This document shows, in pieces, positions 36,521 to 48,600 of a DNA stretch of 64,000 bases. A program made the position numbers and the translations under genes. Below the pieces are notes generated by a model. It was not told the origin of the DNA and did no database searches. It saw nothing but the letters and a program-made list of their open reading frames with translations. How positions within the stretch are numbered: the stretch's first letter is position 1; every line of letters begins with the position of its first letter. This stretch comes from Psococerastis gibbosa (lineage: Eukaryota; Arthropoda; Insecta; Psocodea; Psocidae), in NCBI GenBank assembly GCA_963971405.1, contig OZ020488.1, positions 23,517,089 through 23,581,088 on the forward strand, read 5' to 3'.

Positions 36521-38344
36521 CTTGTGGAATGTATTTTACAGTATATCCATTGTACCTTCGTATTATGAATTAAAAACTAATTTTTATTTTGCAGCCTGTG
36601 AATTAATTTATGTATGTACTTTCCATAAAGTTAGTGCATCCAAGATAAGATTTGTGTAGTTTGTAACTAACATCTCTATATACAGTATCTCTAATATATT
36701 GGTTTCCTCTTCTGTATTTCATTTCATGGCAATTAGGAAACAGTTTCTTCAGAAGCCATTGCTAGTTGAGCTAAATTGATGAAGCCCTACTTAAATGGGA
36801 AACATTAATTCCTTCTTTCCCTAGGGTTTTTCGAGGAAAACATCATTCTGCTTGGTTAACTAGTTTGTTTCGATATTTCGAAATATGTTATATGGCTAAT
36901 TTTGTGCTGTTCTCTTCAACTAATTCATCTGGCTCTCTTCGAATAATAATAAATGCTTTATCAGGATAGGCCATTTATTAGGTAATGTTTAAGCTATCAA
37001 ATAAATTGTAAAAAAAATAGTAGGCCTTCTAAAATTTTTCAGCTCACATCCCAAATGGTTAAAATATTGGTGCTTCACCTATTTTATTTGTCATTTCAAT
37101 GTGCACATCTCGAATTAACACATTTTATCACTGCAATAGTTGTAAGATTAATCTTGCTTTATTCTAATTCCTTTTTGCAATTACAATGCCTGCAAGTTAT
37201 CAAAATATTATTCTAACTTGGCATTTTCAATTTCGTATTAAACGAGGGGAGACTGAAACGTACATGATTTGTGAATTGGTGCAGTAGTAAAAAGCCCCGA
37301 ATTGCTAAAACAATTTAGACACCTTGGCGTGACAACACGAGAAGTTTCATCAACCTGGTGCAATTGGTCGATGTCCAGAAAATTTACGAAATTACGAGAA
37401 AAAAAAAATACGAAAATTTACGAAATAAACACAGTATATAGAAAAGGAACAAAACTACATAAACCTTCAGATTATTATAGCCCTTCAGCCGCTCCTCGTA
37501 TTTTTGTACTGTATGTACTTGTACTTCTGGTGAATTTCAATTTAAACTGTAATATGTACGTATTTCTAGTACATTTCAATTTGTGATAAGTAGCCTAACT
37601 TACGGCTATGCCTATATTTCGCTTTATTCGCACTTTCTCATTTTTATGTAATTTTAACAGCTACCTGCATATGTGTAATTTTTATGTAATACCGTATGCA
37701 TCTAAATGGTATTATTCATTTATGTGGTTAAAGGTAAATTACCGATGTCCAAATTTCGTGTAGAACAACCAGAATAGGCTACTATCCATGATAAAACCAT
37801 ATCCAATGTCTGTCCGGTGCTGGCACGCAGACGATGATTTTTTTATCACAAAAACCAGTTGATGGACTCTTGTTGTTTGCATATTAACCATCAATTACGT
37901 CCAACAACAATATATTATGCTTCACACTAGTTAAGCGTAGATACGCAAAATAGTTCGGACGCCAGACTTTCTCGGATGTGCATTGTATTAGACTCCGGCG
38001 CGTGGTGGCATGAACATTTCCAAATACACACAAAGACTAAAATTATTACTTTTTTATACTTTAGATATTTTAATTATGCAAAAGTAGTATTTTGTGTTAG
38101 GGTACTTTTATTTTTAGACTGAACTTGAATGGCATTCTTTGTTGGCTTTAAATTTTGAGTATCATAAATATTTTATTTATTTATTTAATTACATGCTTTA
38201 CGTCTATTATGGTATTCCTTTTTCGACCTTCTAGCCTTACCTTGAATTAGAAGTTTTAATCCATTCTAAGGAAAATTAACTTGGCTATAAAGACTCCCTC
38301 TTTTAATGCCCCTTCTATCGAATACTGGCGATCACCATGCAATT
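36521..38344. other. noncoding, nothing recognised
   Basis: AT-rich. The 94-codon frame at 37302 is low-complexity and not recognised. Confidence 0.45.
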
Positions 38345-38355
38345 TGGACCTTCAA
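38345..38355. repeat. 11-bp direct repeat, left flank of Penelope composite
   Basis: TGGACCTTCAA here is repeated exactly at 41313-41323, directly outside the inverted pair. It is read as the target site duplication of one insertion event. Confidence 0.65.
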
Positions 38356-39896
38356 TAAACCAAAAATAACAAAAACTTTTAGTTTTAGAAAAACATTTTA
38401 TAACAACCCGAATTAGTAAAACCCAAATAATCGTTAAGAAATTAACTTTGTCTAAGAAACCCACTTGTGTTAGTATAAAACCCTGAGCGCTTTCGGCAAG
38501 AACTGCCATCTACAGAGGGAAACCTACTAGCACAGTTACACCTTATCTGCGATTTGAGACTTGCTCAACTCGAGGAGAAGATGCAAATGTGACTAAGGAG
38601 AGGAAACCTTGGTTTATATAGGACTGGGAGCGGGAGGAGGTGGGGGTGTGAGGGGGCGCGGCTGGTTACCTATTCCTAACCAACTAGCTAGATCTATTAG
38701 AGGGGATAATTGTGTGAATGTTATGTCGTTTGTTAATTTTTCCTTATTGTATAAAGCTCTTTTGTTTTCAACATTTTCAAAAAAATTTAAAGTGTAACTT
38801 TTCTTCATTTTGTGTAGGGCTGTCCAATTGTGAGGATTGAATGTGTGATTTTCCGAGTTAAGGTGTTTCGCGAATGTGCTGTTGGTGTTGGTGTCTCCTA
38901 CACCTGTTACATGTTCTCTGACCCTAGTTTTAAAGCTTCTGCCTTTTTATTGAGCAGATGTTTATGTTCGAAGTTATCCATAAAGATTTCAGCAAGAAGG
39001 GGAGAAAGGGAATAACCCATAGGTAGGCCTATTTTTTGTTGGTAGTAGTCGGATTCGAAACGGAAATAGTTTTGATGAGAAGGAGGGTCTCAGAAATAAG
39101 GCTGTTCGAAATATTATTGTGATAGAGTGACTGGGCAACTAATTTACGTACTTCGGGTATTGTGGCTTTTTAGGCTAAATTCAGTGTCTGACATTAAGTT
39201 GGTTAACGTGTTTTTGTTTAGACCTATATTGGGGCAATACTTGAGGCCCTTGTTGAGAAGTTCCATTTCTTTTGTGTTGAAAATCGTGTTAGATAAGTTG
39301 ACGGTACGAGGATAGAATTTATGTGTTGTGATGGGTAGTGTAGTGAGTGTCCGCGCTGAAGGCGTGAGGCCTTGACCCACCCCAGTCTGCATCGATCGAT
39401 GAAGGGGGTTAGACCGGGAACTCGCGTTCGTTGCGCGCATCTGATGTTTCGTGTCGCGATGTGATGTGTGATGTATTCCGTTGGATTTGTTATTTTGGTT
39501 TTGACTCAGTTCTTTTATTTTTTTATTTAGTGTTGTGCGTTTTTTGTAAGTGATGCCACTAATTTTTGTGTATATTTGATCTTGGAAGGTGGTCCATTCT
39601 AAAAAGTGAAGTTTGAAAGATAATTCTGAATGTAAAACTTTAAGGTAAAGGCTTATTCTGTCTCTGATTTTGAACCATTTTTTGATTTCTTCTGCTAGCC
39701 AAACTTTCTGGGCGATTCTATGTGCTTTATTGGATTGCGTGGAAAAGGTTGCTGTATTAATTTGGATGTATTTAGGAGTGATTCTAAGTCTTTTGCATTC
39801 TTGGTTAAATGAAGCAATGGCGAATTTTTCTTTAAGTTTGCTATAGATTTTGAGTTGTTCAGCAAGACTAGCTGTTTTAACATAAATAGTATTCCC
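38356..39896 (-). mobile_element. Penelope-like element, left copy, internally deleted
   Basis: Read on the minus strand from 39896, an open frame of about 250 codons continues to 39144. It includes LAEQLKIYSKLKEKFAIASF, YPRTVNLSNTIFN and EMELLNKGLKYCPN, the N-terminal region of Penelope-like proteins. It continues into the reverse transcriptase motif SPLLAEIFMDNFEHK. It then jumps at about 38943/38944 directly to the GIY-YIG region (GRSFKTRVREH counterpart) and to KSYTLNFFENVENKR. Compared with the right copy, about 700 bases including the YVDD catalytic box are missing. The left outer end abuts the direct repeat TGGACCTTCAA. Confidence 0.8.
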
Positions 39897-41312
39897 GTAC
39901 CCGAAGTACGTAAATTAGTTGCCCAGTCACTATCACAATAATACCTCGAACAGCCTTATTTCTGAGACCCTCCTTCTGTTAGACACATGCACTCATCAAA
40001 ACTATTTCCGTTTCGAATCCGACTACTACCAACAAAAAATAGGCCTACCTATGGGTTCTCCCCTTTCTCCCCTTCTTGCTGAAATCTTTATGGATAACTT
40101 CGAACACAAACTTCTGCTCAATAAAAATCCCCTAGTTAAATGTATATCTTTCTGGACATGGTATGTGGATGATATCTTCTGCATTTGGACAGGAAGTAAC
40201 AGAAAACTAGACAATTTCTTAAGTTTTATCAACACAATTCACCCAAAAATCCAATTTACCATGGAAGTAGAAGAAAACAACTCCCTGAACTTCTTAGACC
40301 TCACCATCACCAAAAATAATAGTACCCTAGACTTCAAGATATTTCGTAAAGAAACCAATAGCGATAATATAATCCCTGTTGATTCTTCTCACCAATTCCA
40401 GCACAAACACGCAGCATTCCATAGTATGATTTTTCGACTCCTTAACATCCCCATGAATGAAACCAACTAGGCTATAATAATGAATTAAATACAATAAAAC
40501 AAATTGCCCAAAATAACAATTTCAATCTCAATCTAATAGGCAGAATCCAACGACATCACAAAATCAAACAAAATCAAAATCAAACTAATTTACCCCCCAG
40601 AGAGCTTAAACCCGAAAACCAATAAATCATATTTCATGATACAATACATAGAAAAAATCACAGAAAAAATAAGTAACCTCATTTCTTCTAAAACAGACAA
40701 AACACCAGCCCCGTACAACCGCAACAATTTAGCCAATAAACTCATGAACTGCAAAACCAAACCAGAAAAGGAAAAAGGCAATGGAGTTTATCTTCTAAAT
40801 TGTAACGATTGTAACGCAATTTACATAGGCCAAACAGGCAGAAGCTTTAAAACTAGGGTCAGAGAACATATAACAGGTATAGGAGACACCAACACCAACA
40901 GCACATTCGCGAAACACCTTAACTCGGAAAATTACACATTCAATCCTCACAATTGGACAGCCCTTCACAAAATAAAGAAAAGTTACACTTTAAATTTTTT
41001 TGAAAATGTTGAAATCAAAAGATCTTTATACAATAAGGAAAAATTAACAAACGACATAACATTCACGCAATCATCCCCTCTAATAGATCTAGCTAGTAGG
41101 TTAGGAATAGGTAACCAACCAGTTCTTGCCGATATCGCTCAGGGTTTTATACTAACACAAGTGGGTTTCTTAGACAAAGTTAATTTCTTAACGATTATTT
41201 GGGTTTTACTAATTCGGGTAGTTATAACAAGTTTTTCTAAAACTCTAAGTTTTTGTTATTTTTTGTTTTTTAAAATGAAATACCACGAAGTCACGAGTAA
41301 TCTAATTATTTA
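39897..41312 (+). mobile_element. Penelope-like element, right copy, 5' truncated
   Basis: The + strand copy starts within the homologue of the N-terminal/RT boundary. The 183-codon frame from 39919 has IGLPMGSPLSPLLAEIFMDN, the catalytic YVDD at residues 82-85 and NSLNFLDLTI. After breaks near 40470-40635, the frame from 40636 has the GIY-YIG endonuclease: GVY at 50-52, YIGQTGR from 63, and R74 and H78 in RVREH. RT plus C-terminal GIY-YIG is diagnostic of endonuclease-bearing Penelope-like elements. The tail ends ...GTAATCTAATTATTTA before the right-hand direct repeat. Confidence 0.88.
39919..40470 (+). pseudogene. Penelope-like reverse transcriptase, partial ORF
   Basis: The 183-codon frame carries the palm and thumb motifs described for the right copy. 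It ends at a TAG after NIPMNETN, whereas the homologous frame should continue; a frame change joins it to a linker rich in Asn and Lys. Lacks the N-terminal region, so it is not functional by itself. Confidence 0.85.
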
Positions 41313-41337
41313 TGGACCTTCAAGACTGCTGTTCTGA
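40636..41337 (+). pseudogene. Penelope-like GIY-YIG endonuclease, partial ORF
   Basis: The frame holds the linker, the GIY-YIG nuclease core (residues about 50-130) and the conserved C-terminal DITFTQSSPLIDLAS and LGIGNQP block, then runs on through the 3' tail. The nuclease is expected to nick target DNA during retrotransposition. Broken from the reverse transcriptase by stops and shifts. Confidence 0.82.
41313..41323. repeat. 11-bp direct repeat, right flank of Penelope composite
   Basis: Second copy of TGGACCTTCAA, in direct orientation, immediately after the element tail ATTATTTA. Confidence 0.65.
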
Positions 41338-43086
41338 AAAGGGAAGTCGTGCTCTTGCCAAACTAACATATATGATTATGACTATATTTTTAATGATGAG
41401 AATTGAGGATGTTACGCTGCTGGAGTAACCCTGGCCGACAGGCGAAGAAACAACCAGATCAGAGCTGAGTTCGAAACTGCCGAAATCATTTAGGCTTATA
41501 ATACTCGTAATGTTTAAGGACCATGAAAAGCTATTGATAAAAATGAGTGCTGGAGGTTTTACTTTTAGGCTATATTTTAAAATTCTGGAACTTGTAAGTT
41601 GTACACCTTCCTCGTTGGAAGGGTAGTCCTGACGCATGCGCAGAACAAGGATCAAGGCCAGCATTTAAGTTTTCGTCTGTGCCCCAACTGCCCATGGGTT
41701 AGTCCGGCTGTAGCAAACACTTAGGTAAACCTATGTGTTTGCTATAGCAAATTTCAACTGATTTGCATACTATAGAGAAAGGTAATGTTTAGGTTAGATC
41801 TAATGTTTCAACTCAATGAAGGTGGTAGGTTCAAGTTTTGTACAAATCGGTGGTGCCTCCCTAAACTAGGCCTACTCGCCTACTCTTTGAATCATTATGT
41901 ATTAACCTGCTGTAGCCCTATGGGACATGAATTTTGGGCCTTTAGGAATCTAGTACATATACGTCAACCAACACTGGTTAACTACCTGGGATGTTGGACA
42001 AGCTGAGACAAAGCTTTCCACCGACACAACGTAACCAGCGCGTAAGAGTGACTTAGCCCCAAGCTGGGGTTTGGGTTTTATTTTGTGGTATTATGATAAA
42101 AACTAGTGGCATATACTGTATATAAAATATTATCGGGTGGGGCTAAAACCAAAAACCGAAACCGTCTTTAGCTATCAACTTCTTGCCGCGGACCGAGACC
42201 CGAGACGACGTTTAATTCTGCCAAACAAACCGCTTACCGTTCACTGTTGATCTGAGCATCTATTAGTTCTGTCAAATTATAGCCTACATTGCAACAACTC
42301 ACACTATACTTAGTTTCGCCTAACATTTTCCCATTGGGGGGGGGGGGGGGGCTGACGTCCCTGGACAGGAATGGGTTGGGTACACTACTGCAATCTCCCG
42401 TTTGGTGATGGACTTCCCAAATGCAATCAATCTAACTGATAAATCAACAGGCCTAAAGCTTGGTTTGGTTTGTTGCCTGTAGCCAAAGCCCAAGCCTAGT
42501 TTTTCCCCATTCCAATATACTAGTACAAATAACATGCCAAAGTTTGGAAATGTCTGGGCGAAGCTATTTGTTACGGTACCGTAGTTGTTAATTTTTAATT
42601 GAATTGCTTGAAAAAAATAGCTAGACTAACTTTCATTAGGTAGGTACCGTACCATAGTATAGGCATGTTACCAGCAATTCGAAGGTGTCATAAAGATGTG
42701 TTTTTAGATGGAGCGTATAGGTACCTACTGCGACTGACTGTGATAAATTATAAGCCTGTCTGTTGGACGACACCAACATCACGGATATGATTTGACAGTC
42801 AGCCTACTTGACGGCTTATCAGCCAGTTATGCTAACGGAACATCGAAGTTATAGCTTATGTGGCGGGTACATTTACAGCGACACTCATGCCGCTAGACAT
42901 ATTTTCACTTATTATACTTGGCACCCAATGTGGTTTGTTTCTTTGCTTCTTCCCCTTGTGCCTGTCAAGTAACCAACTACTTGATATTCAATCGGGCCCT
43001 TAGTGCTCCATAATGAAAGGGGAAAAAAGACTAGCATGAAGTGAGCGTTGGGTGGTCGCTTAGCACCTGCTTGCAGCATCCCTATG
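41324..43086. other. noncoding; small hairpin and G16 tract
   Basis: Holds a 15-bp hairpin at 41711-41744 and a run of 16 G at 42336-42351. No gene recognised. Confidence 0.45.
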
Positions 43087-43296
43087 GAGCAAAGAGCGCA
43101 CTCGCGTGACGTCACAGAGTCTGCGCCTCCCCTCTCGCTCACCCCCGGGTAACTCTCGAGTCAGCAGTACACCGTGCTTCGTGCTCTTCCTATCTCGGTC
43201 TACCTAATAGCTGACGTCACTGGTCTCCGTGGACACGCTTGGTGGCGGTCCCTCTACTTCTCACATTGCACAGGCGAAATATGCTGCCATCAAAAG
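43087..43296 (+). promoter_or_regulatory. candidate promoter and short first exon
   Basis: This GC/CpG-richer island lies in AT-rich surroundings. It has two perfect palindromic cAMP-response elements TGACGTCA, at 43107-43114 and 43212-43219. It ends with ATGCTGCCATCAAAAG running into gtaaga, a good splice donor at 43297. It could be the first exon of an unidentified + strand gene, either coding MLPSK or 5'UTR. No downstream exon was recognised. TGACGTCA also occurs at 1082 and 2677, so the motif alone is weak evidence. Confidence 0.3.
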
Positions 43297-44092
43297 GTAA
43301 GACTAAAGATTCATTTGGCCTCCCTCTTAGTCACTACCAACGTAACGTTAAATAAAAATTGCGCTGCAAATTGCATATGTTCTTTCCAAACATAAGTTGT
43401 TGTTTATGTGTACAATTCTTCATGGCGGTTTCAACAAAATAGTAGCCTACTAACGTAAACATTTAGGCAGCTTTCTACAGCTATATCGTCACCAATAGCA
43501 GAAATCTTTGCTTTACAAGACTGTTTCCGAGGAAATTGTTGTGTTATGTGTTGGTTGCTTGTAGTGACGATATTTTAATGGAAAGATTGGTTGTGAAAAT
43601 GTAAAGGCTGCAGCCTTTCTAGCGTCGTACTGCACTGTGAAATATTTCAGTTACGTGTATAAACAGACCTGGGCTATATTCTACAAGAAATAATTAAAAA
43701 ACCTGTGGGCGGTGGTGGTAAAGAAGATGAAACGAGATTCTGCGTTAATTTGAAATAATTCTTTCAGACTTGTTCCCATTTTGGTTGTACACTTTCTGCA
43801 GTAAAATTAAAGATGAAAGGACTTGCAGAGCTCTCCTTATGACAAGGATTATCAATCTGAAGTTTAGGTGTAGTTTGGCGATAAAAAATGATAGCAATAA
43901 CAAGAACCACTGCCCCTTCGGCTACAACCATTTTTAGTCAAAATATCATTCATTAAGGTGGCTCCATCGGCCCGTGATGACCTCTCGCCTGTCGCACCAA
44001 GCCCCTACAAAGCGCACGATTCTCCGCCAAACAAAAGGGAAATGAAAAATGCATGCGGCGGGACATCATTAAACCTCATATAGGAGATTGGC

Positions 44093-44585
44093 AAATCGAG
44101 CAAGAAGAGACTGCGGTCAATTCTTGATAGGTCAGACCAACAAATTACCACACAGCAATAATGGCAGGGCACGCAATTTATTTGACCGTGAATTTTCTAT
44201 CATTTTTTCAAAAATATTTTTTTTTTGTACAAAAGTAAATAGTGTTTTTGGGAAAGCAATCTGTCCGGTTTCGTTACTCAATTTAACTTAACACCTAAAA
44301 CATGCCTGAAGGTAGAAATCATCGATGGAAAGGTTTCACAGAAAAATTATTTTTTAGTAATTTTTCATGAAAATTTAGTTATTTTTATTTTTTTACCCCC
44401 AGAAGCAAACTACCGTATCAAGGGGCAAGCGGTCCCCCGCATTTTGTCAACATTAATAACGACTACATTATATGTGAATTTAAAAGAAATCGTTGGAGCC
44501 GTTTTGGATAAATAATTTGTTTCGACGTTTTTTTGGAGTTTTTTTTGAAAATAAAACCCCCCCAAATTGAGATAGCCCAAAATAA
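44093..44585 (-). repeat. repeat R1, left arm of palindrome
   Basis: Minus-oriented R1 copy. From 44125 it forms an inverted pair with 44655-45105, for example AATAATGGCAGGGCACGCAA against its complement near 45055-45075. Confidence 0.7.
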
Positions 44586-45270
44586 TGTTCGTAGATTTTG
44601 ATGAAATTCAGAATGTAGGTTCACAAAAATTATGCCTCGGGACCATTTTATTTTTATTTTGGGCTACCTCAATTTGGGCTACCTCAATTTTATTTTCAAA
44701 AAACTCCAAAAAAACGTCTAAAAAAATTATTTATTCAAAACAGCTCGAACGATTTCTTTTAAATTCACATATTATATTGTAGTCGTTATTATTGTTGACA
44801 AAATGAGTGGTGTCGCTTGCCCCTTGATAGTTTTCTACTGGGGGTAAAAATATAAAAATAACTAAATTTTAATGAAAAATGACTAAAAAATAATTTTTCT
44901 GTGAAACCTTTCCATCGATGATTTCTACCTTCAGGCATGTTTTAGGTGTTAAATTGAGTAACGAAACCGTACAGATTGCTTTCTCAAAAAACTATTTGGT
45001 TTTGTGCAAAAAAAAATGTTTTTGAAAAAATGATAGAAAATTCACGGTCAAATGCATTGCGTGCCCTGCCATTATTGTTGTGTGGTAATTTGTTGGTCTG
45101 TCCTACCTAGAATTTACCTCACCTCCGTTGACGTCAGGTGGACAACCCCCCCCCCCCCGCGATATCGGAAATTTAACTATAGAAAAATTATTTACCATGA
45201 AATTACTCATTTTCTCTAGCTACTACTTGATAAATTGGAAAGCATGTTCGAGTAAACTCGGACCGGTTCT
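44586..45270 (+). repeat. repeat R1, right arm of palindrome
   Basis: Plus-oriented R1 copy running to GATAAATTGGAAAGCATGTT and AACTCGGACCGGTTCT, the same 3' end as at 55.65 kb. Contains the poly-C tract at 45146-45158. The stretch GGGCTACCTCAATTT is tandemly doubled near 44661-44690. Confidence 0.7.
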
Positions 45271-45374
45271 CTTCATTAGTTGCAATCTCTCGGTTAGTTT
45301 GCTGCAAATCTTTCCATTCCAATCCTTCTCCATTAATCTTCCTCCTGGGCCGTTCGTTTGAGTGCCAATTAGGT

Positions 45375-45640
45375 TCAGTATCTTATATCTTGCTTAAGGT
45401 CTTCTGCGTACGCCTTCCTGGTAGTCCCCTGGCATCCTTCGTGTCTGGAGTCCTCGACTGGAGTCTTCATCCTGGAGTCCTTCGTGACTGATCCACTTGT
45501 CCCATCCACTTGGTTCTTCCCACAAATATGGTGGTAATTATAGAGACCATATCCTTCGTTAATAATTTGGAGCATCTCTTCGTTTGTTATGTGATTTCTC
45601 CATGATATAAATCTTGAATTCTTCTCCAACACTAAACCCC
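45375..45640 (-). pseudogene. LINE C-terminal fragment, degenerate
   Basis: Read on the minus strand: RFISWRNHITNEEMLQII followed by a decayed block ending in RKAYAEDLKQDI. The ISWR.HITNEE.L motif begins the C-terminal region of several non-LTR retrotransposons. It adjoins the right end of the R1 palindrome. Confidence 0.5.
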
Positions 45641-45660
45641 AAAGGCTTTCCTATACCTAC

Positions 45661-48600
45661 TTCTCACTGTTGTTTTGTCAATGCACCATATGTTTTGCAG
45701 TTCCAAATAATGGTAGATAGTCAGGTATATAGAATGCCATGAAATTATTTATTTTACTTTTTGAATTCGTAAGCTTCGTTACATACCAAAATTGGAAACA
45801 GTAGTCTATCTAAAGCTTTGTGACCTTTCAGTTAATTCATATGTGAATTGTAATTATTAACAGCCTATTTAATATTAATAAAGGCTTTAGTACGATTAGT
45901 ACATTTGACTTAATTGTTTTCTGTACACTTGTAATATAGCCTACTTAAGCTATTAAGACATTAGAAATAAGACTGAAGACAAGAAAATGGCTTTATTGTT
46001 ATGAAATCTAAGTCTTGTAGCCTAACTTATCTGGCTATTGTCAAGGGATTCCATTGTAATTATGATTAGGTCCTTTTACTTTATTTCGGGTTCATCCTAC
46101 ACACGTTACTTTTTTATGTTCTAAAGTCAGCTACCTAAGTCAGTCTAAAGTAATTTTAGCTGTCGTAAACGTTACTCTCCACCATTATTACTGCAAATTA
46201 TAATGTACTGTAGGTAGGTATTCACCTGCTATACTATACACTGGGCATACAGATATCAAATATGTACTTTTTGAGTGCCAACTTCACAGCCTGCAGCTTG
46301 CTCCTAGCATGAACTTTTGTTTGAATTTCAGCTTTGCCCCTTAAAATAGAAACTATAGTCTAATCCAGTCTCGCAATTTCACCCAAGTGCTCAGCACCCT
46401 TTAATCTGATACTCACTGGCGCATACCAAGGCTCCCCAAGGATGAACATTTCAGAGAACTTTGCTCTGCGTTCCATTCGGCTCGCTTCTCTTATGGCTAA
46501 CTATCATCTCTTGGGTTCCTTAAGGGTTTATAATGCATGACTGTAGGAAGAGCGAGATTTCAAACAGGGATTGTAGCACAATTATATAATTAAGAAACTG
46601 CAGGATTTCTGAGAAACTGTCATCTTTCCAAAAATATGTCTATGTTCAGCGTCAGAACCGGAAAATATTCGAAAATCTTATTTACTTGCACTGTTGCCTG
46701 ATGATGTACAGTACGTGATTTTAAGCATTAATTTTATTTTGAAAAGTTGCAGAGGTGACTGATCTGAAAATATATAGGCCTACAATAATCTAGCTAGGGT
46801 AGGCCTATAGCTTCAGCAAACACCAAAATTGTAGAACGTCAGTATGCTTCCACTCAGGGAATTCGTGCCCCATGGAAAATAGAAATAAAGGGAGGTATGG
46901 CAGCATGCTTGGTAGGACTGAAATATAGTACAATGTACCTTATCGACTACCATGGCATGAATGCCAACTTTGGTTCTCCAACTGAGGTAAATTAAAAAAA
47001 ATCTACAAAATACCTAAATTCGAATATGTTGCCAGCCTGCTGTAGCAATTTCAGCTCAGGACTCAAGACTGTACGCGGACAGTACGGTATATATTCCGCC
47101 GTAGGCTAATGAGTTAGCTCATAAAAATGTAAATAATACCCTATTGCATAAACCTTAGTGGTTTCCTTTTCATTGTTTTCTTGTTAAAAAGTTATGCTTG
47201 ATGACTTCTGATTGTGAGCTTTCCTGAACTTTACAAATGGCAAAATATTCTGCTGATTCTATGAAAATTGTTTATTTGGAGAGAATTTTCATTACAGTTT
47301 CCATGTTCGTGGCTGTTGGTCTGCGAGAACAATGTGTAATCTAGTAATCAGATTTAATAAGGGACATGATTAATTTGTTTTTAATACTTAAATAAGGACA
47401 CATTTTGTTTTATGCGGGCTTCTCAGCCAAACATTTAGTCATATTCTGTCTTCAGAATATAATTTTGTCTTTTTTACTCTCACCCTTAAGTATGTAGTGA
47501 ACTAATGAACAGTATGCATTCAGTTTTGGATGCCATGCACTTTGCTGGTTCAGGGACAAATATTGATTGATATTGTATTTGGGTTGACGCCATTAGTCCA
47601 TCACGATCCTCATCTATGATGCTTTCACAATGATGCTTAACACGATTTCCAATATGTGGCCTAAGTCAATTTAATAAAAACCACAGTTGGCGTAGGTAGG
47701 TACATTTCCTTCCTACCTCGATATTTGACCACGAAAAGTGTACATAGCAAGCTTCCCAACAATATTTTGTCTTAAATGAAAGGATGAGAAGGCTAATCAA
47801 TTTTAATTTTTTTATTTCATTTCATTAATCAGGCCGAAAATCCATGTGTGGCGTTTTGTTAATACTCGTACTGTAGAATGGACATCGTCAAGCAGTGGCA
47901 GCAGCATTAAGTCGCTGACTGTAAAGGTCATTGAAAAGAACGAGAACCATGAAAATTTATGTTGATGATTGCTATTAAGCAAACCCTCGTATTACCAGTT
48001 ACGGTTTATTTGAACGCGGAGTATGACCAACAAAGCGACCATAATACTGTATTATCTGACCAATAAGATGAATGAATTCTGGGTCACTAAGAGCAGACAT
48101 TCTTTACCTCCTAATGAACACTTTACCATGTTACCTACTTGGAGCCAACTCTCAATAATACAGGCGTACAGAACGTACAGTACAATTTTTTATCTGCAAC
48201 CATAAATGCTTCTGTAATCGGAGATATTGATATAAGTTTATAAGAGTGTATTGTTTTTTTCATAGCATATTGAGCCTTGTAATCATTTTGTATTGTATTT
48301 TGCAATGATGCTGGCCTGATGCGGTGTGGGTGGTGTTGGCTATACTCCCTAATACTTTATGTAAACAATGCCGTTATTTATAGAATTTGCTTTTCAGCCA
48401 TCATCCCAATCGAAGATGTCGTTAGAGATTGATGGGGGTAAGCTTTACCGAACCTGGTTGATTGACAACCCCTATTTAAATAACTGATTGGTCTGCCAAC
48501 ATTTCCTAGGCAATGCTCAGCTAATGATTCATCAGTCCACCCTGAATATGCTAACTTTGTTCAAAGCAAGTGAGTTCGCATAGTTAAATGGTTAACTAAG

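Noticed and set aside
38614..38808. Host gene on the minus strand (LGIGNQP frame)
   Set aside because: Same sequence as the C-terminal end of the Penelope-like element in the right copy.
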